From SIG402 sp045639045 (GTDB lineage: Bacteria > Bacillota > Clostridia > Christensenellales > Borkfalkiaceae): a stretch of DNA of 8,096 nucleotides. A program made the position numbers and the translations under genes. Of the stretch, positions 1 through 5,111 are shown one piece after another. Position 1 is the stretch's first letter, and the number at the start of each line of letters is the position of its first letter. The notes under the pieces were generated by a model that saw only the letters and a program-made list of their open reading frames with translations, did no database searches and was not told the origin of the DNA. The stretch covers positions 1 through 8,096 of the forward strand of contig JAZUCI010000063.1 in NCBI GenBank assembly GCA_045639045.1, in the 5' to 3' direction.

Positions 1-689
1 ACCGTTACGCCCATCTTTTCCGCAATCTCTTCGGGAAGCGGTTCGCGGCCAAGCTCTTGCAAAAGCACGCGCTGAACGCGGGTGAGCTTGTTGATCGTTT
101 CCACCATGTGCACGGGGATACGAATGGTGCGCGCCTGATCCGCGATTGCGCGGGTGATCGATTGGCGAATCCACCACGTTGCGTACGTGGAGAATTTGAA
201 ACCCTTTTGATAATCGAATTTTTCCACCGCTTTCATAAGCCCCAGGTTTCCTTCCTGAATCAAGTCAAGGAACAGCATACCGCGGCCTACGTAACGCTTT
301 GCAATGGAAACGACCAATCTTAAGTTGGCCTCGGATAAACGCTGCTTCGCGTTTTCATCCCCTTCCATCATACGGCGGGCAAGTTCGATTTCTTCTTCGG
401 GTCCAAGCAAGGGAACGCGCCCGATGTCCTTTAAGTACATCTTTACGGGGTCGTCCATCTTGATTTCTTTTAACAGCTGTTCGTATAAATCCTTTTCGCG
501 TTCGTATTCGTTGTAAATTTGAATACCCGCTTCTTCAATGGACTTAAACACGAAGTCGATTTGGTTGGGCTCCGCGCCCACCTTATCTAGCTTATCGCAC
601 AGCGCTTCGTTAGAAATACTGCCCTTTTGCTTGTTTTCTTGAATCATCAATTTGACGAGTTCGGTTAAATTTTGTTCGCTAATTGCCAT
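1..689 (-). CDS. rpoD: Primary (housekeeping) RNA polymerase sigma factor, 5' part only
   Basis: This is the vegetative sigma-70 factor (RpoD/SigA), which directs RNA polymerase core to -10/-35 promoters. The first 229 codons are present, and the reading frame is open to the left edge with no stop. A short region 1.1 covers about residues 5-60, followed by region 1.2 (DPVKMYLKDIG, 80-90). Region 2 then runs to about residue 190 and includes NLRLVVSIAKRY (122-133), DLIQEGNLGLMKAVEKFDY (142-160) and the -10 recognition and melting helix KFSTYATWWIRQSITRAI (165-182). Q176 and T179 in that helix correspond to the -10-contacting residues of the family. Region 3 starts at IPVHMVETINKL (191-202). 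The ATG start is set by AAGGAGGG six bases upstream. The gene follows dnaG by 19 bp, as in the macromolecular synthesis operon. Regions 3 (rest) and 4 lie outside the window, so the C-terminal half cannot be checked. Confidence 0.97.
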   Translation of the reverse strand, partial: MAISEQNLTELVKLMIQENKQKGSISNEALCDKLDKVGAEPNQIDFVFKSIEEAGIQIYNEYEREKDLYEQLLKEIKMDDPVKMYLKDIGRVPLLGPEEEIELARRMMEGDENAKQRLSEANLRLVVSIAKRYVGRGMLFLDLIQEGNLGLMKAVEKFDYQKGFKFSTYATWWIRQSITRAIADQARTIRIPVHMVETINKLTRVQRVLLQELGREPLPEEIAEKMGVT

Positions 690-695
690 CTTTTT

Positions 696-703
696 CCCTC
701 CTT
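696..703 (-). promoter_or_regulatory. Ribosome binding site of rpoD
   Basis: AAGGAGGG lies six bases before the rpoD ATG and fills most of the 19 bp between the dnaG stop and rpoD. It fixes the start codon and suggests rpoD is translated well from the same message as dnaG. Confidence 0.85.
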
Positions 704-708
704 TACGG

Positions 709-2490
709 TTAAGAAAGCTTTTTCAGTTGAACCGTCCGTTTTTGTAAGTACACGGCAAGTTCTTTGCGTTTTTCGTTGTCTGTTTCGTGCTTAAACGCTT
801 TGGTTAAGGCGTCGATTTCACTTTGCAAAAAGGCGCGTTTTACGGTTTTTACACAGTCTTCATAATACTTTTTGGCAGTTAAATACTCCTGCCCATCCCG
901 GCTGCTTTCCGCAAAAATCGCGTCCAATTCCGCGTGGTCGGTTTTTTCCAAAACGTCGTATAGCATTGATGCGTTGGGGGTTTCCCCCGCGGCAAATTTT
1001 TCGTATAAATAGTCCGCAATTACGCGGTGTACGGGGTGGGTGAAATCCAATTCCTCCACGTCCGTTTGTTTGGCAAATTTTTTGCCCGTTAATAAGGAAT
1101 ACAAAATAAATCGCGTTGCCGAAGTTCCCGCGTCGCTTACGGGCGCGGCAACTTGCATAGGAACGGGTTCTTCCTTCTTCTTTTTCTCCGCCCCGCGATC
1201 CGCATCGCGATATAGCGATTCGTAAGAAATACCCGTATCCTCACGCAAAGTTTTCAGTAATTCTTCCTTAACGAAATTATCCTTTACGTTCCTTACGATT
1301 TCCAAGGCTTCCCCTAAATAATCGCGGCGGCCGTCCGTAGTGGTTAGGTCGTACTTCCGTTTTAAGGATAGCAGTTTGAAATCAATTAAAGGCAAGCTTT
1401 CGTTTAGAATTTTACGGTAGGCTTCGGCGCCTTGTTTACGGATTACGTCGTCCGGATCTAACCCTTCGGGCATCACCGCAACTTTTACTTTTAAGCCTTC
1501 GCTTTCTAAAATTTCCAAGCCGCGCAGCGTTGCGTTTTGCCCCGCAAAATCCCCGTCGTAACTGATAATTACGGTATCTACGTAGCGTTTTATCATACGC
1601 GCTTGGTCCGAAGTAAGGGCGGTACCCATACTTGCCACCACGTTGCAAAAGCCCGCGCAGTATAGCGAAATGGTATCCATATACCCTTCCACCACTACGA
1701 TTTCGTTTAAGCCTTGCTCGTTTTTCAGTTTTTTAACTAAATTTAGGTTATATAAGGTTTTGCGTTTTTGGAAGAGGTCGGTTTCCTGCGTGTTTTTGTA
1801 TTTGGCAAACTTGGGTTTTTGTTCCATTAGCCTGCCGCCAAAGGCAACCACTTCCCCCATTTGATTGATAACGGGAACGATGAGTCTACCCCCAAGCGCG
1901 TCGTACACCCTGCCGTTCTTTTCCCCGGCAACGCCCGCTTTAAGCATTTCTTCCTTTTTGTATCCCTTTTTGGATAAATACGCAATTAAGGATTCAAAAT
2001 CGGGGGAAGCGCCCAAACCGAAGCGCTTCATCGCCTTTTCGTCCACCCCGCGGGAAAGCAAATAGTTACGGAAGGGCGTACCCACTTCCGCGTGTAAATT
2101 CGCCGCGTAGAAGCGCGCCGTTTCCTTCATCATAGAAAGCGCGCGGTCCTTTTCCTTTCTTTCCTTGGCTACCCGTTCGGCATCGTACGAACTTTCGGGC
2201 ATTTCCATACCCGCCTTTTCGGCAAGCAAACGGACGGCGTCGATAAAGGTTAAGGATTCGTATTCTTGCACGAATTTAATTACGTCCCCACCCGTATGAC
2301 AGCCGAAGCAATGATAAAACTGCCCGTCCTGATTAATGGAAAAGGAGGGGGTCCGTTCGTGGTGGAAGGGGCAACAAGCCCAATGATTTCCACCGTTCTT
2401 TTTAACGGGAATATACGAACCGATTACCTGAACGATATCCGTTTTGCTTTTTAATTGTTCCATAAAGGCTTTATCTATGCCATTTGCCAC
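709..2490 (-). CDS. dnaG: DNA primase
   Basis: DnaG makes the RNA primers for the lagging strand at the replication fork and works with the replicative helicase. The 593-residue length is normal. An N-terminal CHC2 zinc finger has its ligands at C40, H43, C61 and C64 (CPFHHERTPSF, then YHCFGCHTGGD). The catalytic core follows, with the TOPRIM acidic motifs VVEGYMD (266-272, E268), SYDGDFAG (310-317, D312 and D314) and DPDD (345-348). A charged lysine-rich linker at about 433-455 leads to the helicase-interaction domain at about 456-593. The start is GTG, chosen because AAAGGAGGT lies seven bases upstream and because the protein then begins in the usual way, a short lead before residues that fit a replication-type zinc-finger domain. 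An in-frame ATG nine codons further in has no comparable site. It lies 32 bp after dgt and 19 bp before rpoD. All catalytic and metal-binding residues I could check are present. Confidence 0.98.
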   Translation of the reverse strand: MANGIDKAFMEQLKSKTDIVQVIGSYIPVKKNGGNHWACCPFHHERTPSFSINQDGQFYHCFGCHTGGDVIKFVQEYESLTFIDAVRLLAEKAGMEMPESSYDAERVAKERKEKDRALSMMKETARFYAANLHAEVGTPFRNYLLSRGVDEKAMKRFGLGASPDFESLIAYLSKKGYKKEEMLKAGVAGEKNGRVYDALGGRLIVPVINQMGEVVAFGGRLMEQKPKFAKYKNTQETDLFQKRKTLYNLNLVKKLKNEQGLNEIVVVEGYMDTISLYCAGFCNVVASMGTALTSDQARMIKRYVDTVIISYDGDFAGQNATLRGLEILESEGLKVKVAVMPEGLDPDDVIRKQGAEAYRKILNESLPLIDFKLLSLKRKYDLTTTDGRRDYLGEALEIVRNVKDNFVKEELLKTLREDTGISYESLYRDADRGAEKKKKEEPVPMQVAAPVSDAGTSATRFILYSLLTGKKFAKQTDVEELDFTHPVHRVIADYLYEKFAAGETPNASMLYDVLEKTDHAELDAIFAESSRDGQEYLTAKKYYEDCVKTVKRAFLQSEIDALTKAFKHETDNEKRKELAVYLQKRTVQLKKLS

Positions 2491-2497
2491 GGTTCGT

Positions 2498-2506
2498 ACC
2501 TCCTTT
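2498..2506 (-). promoter_or_regulatory. Ribosome binding site deciding the GTG start of dnaG
   Basis: AAAGGAGGT sits seven bases before the GTG codon. This near-perfect anti-16S match favours the GTG over the in-frame ATG nine codons downstream. Confidence 0.85.
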
Positions 2507-2522
2507 GAAAATTTTTAAAAGC

Positions 2523-3524
2523 TTATTTTGTGAAAAGCCAGCTTTTAAGGATAAATAGCGAGCGGAAAACGTGTTCCGCATAGCGATCGGTCATACTGGA
2601 AAGGTAATCGCAAACCGCGCGCGTTACCCCGTCCTTTTCCACGATTTCGCGGTAGAAGGCGGGCAGTTTATCCACGTTAGTTTTGTAGTAATTGAACATT
2701 GCTTCCAACATACGGTTGGCTTTTTCTTCTTCCGCCATACTGGAAGGGGTGATATATACGGTTTGGAATAGGAAGGTACGCAATTCGTTAAGCGCGGACA
2801 ACACCTCTTCTTCCATTTCTACGAAGGGTTGACCGTTAGATTTGCGATACACCGACCAAATCATACTGTTGATACGCGCGGAGGAGGTTTCCCCCAACAC
2901 TTTTAGCGCGTTTTGGGGTAAATCTTCCTTTTTTAAGACGCCCGCGCGGAGCGCGTCGTCCACGTCGTGCGTAACGTACGCGATACGGTCTGCAAAGGAA
3001 ACGGCTTTGCCTTCTAACGTGGCGGGAGTGCCGCTTTTACGGTGATGCAAAATCCCGTCCCGCACCTCCTTGGTTAGGTTTAAGCCTTTGCCTTCGTTTT
3101 CAAGCAGTTCCACAACCCGTACGGACTGTTCGTTATGCGAAAAGTTGCCGCCCGATAAGCGGTCCAACACCCGTTCCCCACTATGACCAAAGGGGGTATG
3201 CCCTAAATCGTGCCCCAAAGAAATTGCTTCGGCTAAATCTTCGTTTAAGCGCAAGCAACGCGCGATGGCGCGGGCAATTTGGGCTACGTCCAACGTATGC
3301 GAAAGGCGGGTGCGGTAGTGATCCCCTTCGGGGGATAAAAACACCTGCGTTTTGTTTTTTAAGCGGCGAAAGGCCTTGCAATGCAAAATCCTATCCCTAT
3401 CCCGTTGAAAATCCGTACGCATAGGGCAAGGCGTTTCGGGATTTTCCCTACCCGCCGTATTTTTAGAAAAAGTTGCGTAGGGGGATAAAAAACGTTCTTC
3501 AATTTCATACGTTAGTTCTTTCAC
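2523..3524 (-). CDS. dgt: HD-domain deoxynucleoside triphosphate triphosphohydrolase (dGTPase-like)
   Basis: Members of this family cut dNTPs, classically dGTP, to the deoxynucleoside plus triphosphate, so they adjust dNTP pools and hence replication fidelity. The protein has 333 residues, which fits the shorter bacterial Dgt-like group. Visible signatures are RDRDRILHCKAFRRLKNKTQV (41-61, split here only for description), RTRLSHTLDV (71-80, metal ligand H76), the HD pair in GHDLGHTPFGH (104-114; H105, D106, with H109 and H114 as further active-site candidates), FADRIAY (177-183, metal ligand D179) and the family's late MTDRYA motif (311-316). The start is GTG with AAGGAGGT seven bases upstream. 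The gene follows the pseudouridine synthase by 17 bp and precedes dnaG by 32 bp; dgt next to dnaG-rpoD is a familiar order in Clostridia. The family is clear, but whether it prefers dGTP or acts on several dNTPs cannot be read from the sequence. Confidence 0.94.
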   Translation of the reverse strand: MKELTYEIEERFLSPYATFSKNTAGRENPETPCPMRTDFQRDRDRILHCKAFRRLKNKTQVFLSPEGDHYRTRLSHTLDVAQIARAIARCLRLNEDLAEAISLGHDLGHTPFGHSGERVLDRLSGGNFSHNEQSVRVVELLENEGKGLNLTKEVRDGILHHRKSGTPATLEGKAVSFADRIAYVTHDVDDALRAGVLKKEDLPQNALKVLGETSSARINSMIWSVYRKSNGQPFVEMEEEVLSALNELRTFLFQTVYITPSSMAEEEKANRMLEAMFNYYKTNVDKLPAFYREIVEKDGVTRAVCDYLSSMTDRYAEHVFRSLFILKSWLFTK

Positions 3525-3531
3525 GGGGGCG

Positions 3532-3539
3532 ACCTCCTT
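3532..3539 (-). promoter_or_regulatory. Ribosome binding site deciding the GTG start of dgt
   Basis: AAGGAGGT lies seven bases upstream of the GTG start, within the 17 bp gap after the pseudouridine synthase stop. Spacing and sequence nearly match those of dnaG. No nearby in-frame ATG competes. Confidence 0.85.
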
Positions 3540-3541
3540 CC

Positions 3542-4246
3542 TTAAAACAAGGAAACCTTAGAAGTGATATCAAACGCGCGCCAAGGAATGAGTTCTTTGG
3601 GCGGTTCGGATAAAAATACCATGCGTTCTTTGGTTACGGGGTGGGTGAATTTTAAGGAGTACGCGTAAAGGGCAAGATTGCCTTTTACCGCCTTTCCCCC
3701 ACCGTATTTCATATCCCCGAACACGGGCGTGCTTTGCCCTGCCATTTGTACGCGGATTTGATGGCTTCTGCCCGTTAAAAGGCGCACTTCCACCAAGGAA
3801 TACTTTCCCTTTTCTTCCAACACGCGGTAATTGAGTTCGGCGCGTTTTGCCCCTTCGGTGGTTTCCGAACAAAGGTATACTTGGTTGGTGATGGGGTTCT
3901 TTTTTAAATAATTGACCAGCGTTCCCTTTTCCTTTTTGGGCACGCCCACAAGAACGGTAAGGTATTTCTTTTCAAAATCCCCCGACTTCATTTGCTCGGA
4001 CAAACGGGATGCCGCCTTAGAGGTTTTTGCAAATACCATAACCCCACCCGTGGGGCGATCTAAACGGTGAACCAAGCCAACGAAGGCTTCGCCCGGCTTT
4101 TCGTATACCGTTTTGATGTAATTTTTTACTGCGGAAAGCAGGTCTAAATCCTTGGTCGCATCCTCGCAAGAGGGCATATTTTGGGGTTTTTCCACAACGA
4201 TAATATGATTATCCTCGTATAAAATTTCAAAGCCGAAATTATCCAT
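3542..4246 (-). CDS. RluA-family pseudouridine synthase, short form without S4 domain
   Basis: This enzyme converts uridine to pseudouridine in a structured RNA, either rRNA or tRNA. The protein has 234 residues and starts almost directly with the catalytic fold (ILYEDNHIIVVEKP, 8-21), so it lacks the N-terminal S4 RNA-binding domain of RluC/RluD-type proteins and is closer in size to RluA or TruC. The catalytic motif is GLVHRLDRPTGGVMVFAKT (57-75), with D63 as the expected nucleophile. EKKYLTVLVG (92-101) and RLLTGRSHQIRVQMA (155-169) are the other family motifs, and ALYAYSLKFTHPVT (192-205) closes the fold. I chose the ATG at 4246 over a longer in-frame start at 4348, because the extra 34 residues only repeat the methyltransferase 3' end in another frame and carry no family signature. 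The first 8 bases overlap the methyltransferase gene. The RNA target is unknown. Confidence 0.92.
   Translation of the reverse strand: MDNFGFEILYEDNHIIVVEKPQNMPSCEDATKDLDLLSAVKNYIKTVYEKPGEAFVGLVHRLDRPTGGVMVFAKTSKAASRLSEQMKSGDFEKKYLTVLVGVPKKEKGTLVNYLKKNPITNQVYLCSETTEGAKRAELNYRVLEEKGKYSLVEVRLLTGRSHQIRVQMAGQSTPVFGDMKYGGGKAVKGNLALYAYSLKFTHPVTKERMVFLSEPPKELIPWRAFDITSKVSLF
4239..4246 (-). other. Overlap of methyltransferase stop and pseudouridine synthase start
   Basis: The eight bases ATGGATAA contain both the start codon of the pseudouridine synthase and, in another frame, the TAA stop of the methyltransferase. Such overlaps usually mean that ribosomes ending one gene help start the next, so the two products are likely made in linked amounts. 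Confidence 0.85.
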
Positions 4247-5108
4247 TGTACGACATTCCTCCTGCCCCGCAAGGCAAAACGATTCCTTCTTCGGTGGGCA
4301 AGCCCACTTCGTACGCGTCGCAAGATGCAAACGCGGAAGGAAGGGCAAGTGTTAAAATATTTTTCAGTACCGCGGGTTGCAAACCCGTGGTGTACGCGTT
4401 AATCAAAAAGAACAAGGGGTCATCCGAAAGCACTTGCGAACACAAGGTTACCAAATCGTATAAACCGCTTTCAATTTTCCAAGTTTCGCCGTTCGGTCCG
4501 CGCCCGTACGAAGGGGGGTCCATAATTACCGCGTCGTATTTTCTGCCGCGGCGGATTTCCCTTTGCACGAACTTAAAGCAATCGTCCACGATATAGCGCA
4601 CCGAACCTTCGGGCACTTTGGAAAGGCGTACGTTTTCCCCCGCCCGTTCCACCATATTTTTCGCCGCATCCACGTGGCAAACTTTGGCGCCCGCTTTGGC
4701 GCAAGCCACCGTAGCGCCGCCCGTGTAGGCGAATAGGTTTAATACCGAAACTTCCTTGCCTTGCTTTTTGCGGTTTTCAATCAAACGGCGCATTACGTCC
4801 CAATTCGCCGCCTGTTCGGGAAAAAGCCCCGTATGCTTAAAGCCCATGGGCTTTACGCGGAAGGAACAATCCTTATACGAAATCGTCCATTCTTCGGGCA
4901 TCTTTTTTAAGGTTTTCCATCTACCCCCACCCGTTTCGCTGCGTTCGTAATACGCGGATAGGTTGGGATACGTTTTGAAGTCAAACTTGGCGGGCCAAAT
5001 CACCTGCGGGTCGGGGCGAAGAAGGATTACGTCCTTCCACCGCTCCAGCTTATATCCATCCCCCGTGGCGATTACCGAATAATCCTTCCATTCGTTTGCA
5101 ACGTGCAT
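4239..5108 (-). CDS. Class I SAM-dependent RNA methyltransferase (COG1092 / RlmI-like family)
   Basis: A Rossmann-fold methyltransferase that most probably methylates rRNA using S-adenosylmethionine. The 289-residue protein starts with the family's opening (LERWKDVILLRPDPQVIWP, 21-39) and continues with FPEQAANWDVM (96-106). SAM-binding motif I is VLNLFAYTGGAT (122-133) and the acidic ribose-binding position is D147 in HVDAAK. A further acidic pair is at D175-D176, and motif IV is MDPPSYGRGPNGE (196-208). It lacks the N-terminal PUA domain of E. coli RlmI. The ATG lies three bases after the ileS stop and has only a modest AAAAAGG site eight bases upstream, so translation may rely partly on ribosomes leaving ileS. 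The C-terminus (LPCGAGGMSYNG) departs after LPCGA from the ending I remember for relatives, exactly where the next gene's ribosome binding site is encoded. The family call is firm; the target base is not known and no symbol is given. Confidence 0.9.
   Translation of the reverse strand: MHVANEWKDYSVIATGDGYKLERWKDVILLRPDPQVIWPAKFDFKTYPNLSAYYERSETGGGRWKTLKKMPEEWTISYKDCSFRVKPMGFKHTGLFPEQAANWDVMRRLIENRKKQGKEVSVLNLFAYTGGATVACAKAGAKVCHVDAAKNMVERAGENVRLSKVPEGSVRYIVDDCFKFVQREIRRGRKYDAVIMDPPSYGRGPNGETWKIESGLYDLVTLCSQVLSDDPLFFLINAYTTGLQPAVLKNILTLALPSAFASCDAYEVGLPTEEGIVLPCGAGGMSYNG
4258..4263 (-). promoter_or_regulatory. Ribosome binding site of the pseudouridine synthase, embedded in the methyltransferase gene
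   Basis: AGGAGG lies inside the methyltransferase codons for Ala-Gly-Gly near its C-terminus. It is 11 bases before the pseudouridine synthase ATG, which is longer than the six to seven bases seen at rpoD, dnaG and dgt. An out-of-frame ATG directly after it is in the methyltransferase frame and stops after five codons. Confidence 0.7.
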
Positions 5109-5111
5109 AGG

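Noticed and set aside
57..516. Two overlapping plus-strand open frames (57-323 and 304-516) opposite rpoD
   Set aside because: Both mirror sigma-70 regions 1 and 2, which are unmistakable on the minus strand. The plus-strand translations show no domain.
868..905. TATTAT hexamer near the 3' end of dnaG, considered as the -10 of an internal rpoD promoter
   Set aside because: No acceptable -35 element at about 17 bases upstream. A promoter within dnaG remains possible, but the sequence does not show it.
1169..1188. A-rich lysine codon run in dnaG, considered as a programmed frameshift site
   Set aside because: The run reads GAG AAA AAG AAG AAG in frame, so the A AAA AAG slippery heptamer is not formed. 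The primase continues normally through it as a lysine-rich linker.
2507..2522. A/T-rich, partly self-complementary stretch between dgt and dnaG, considered as terminator or promoter
   Set aside because: There is no GC stem for a terminator, no recognisable -35/-10 pair, and the spacer is too short for a separate leader.
3570..3872. Arg- and Gly-rich 100-codon frame on the minus strand within the pseudouridine synthase gene
   Set aside because: It is an alternative-frame shadow of the conserved catalytic domain, and its basic composition follows from that frame shift.
4247..4348. Longer start for the pseudouridine synthase, adding 34 N-terminal residues
   Set aside because: The extension is the methyltransferase 3' end read in another frame. 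It carries no family motif, and a well-placed ATG with an AGGAGG site exists at 4246.
4246..4596. Plus-strand open frame of 116 codons opposite the methyltransferase
   Set aside because: TTG start, no ribosome binding site, entirely antisense to the conserved methyltransferase fold.
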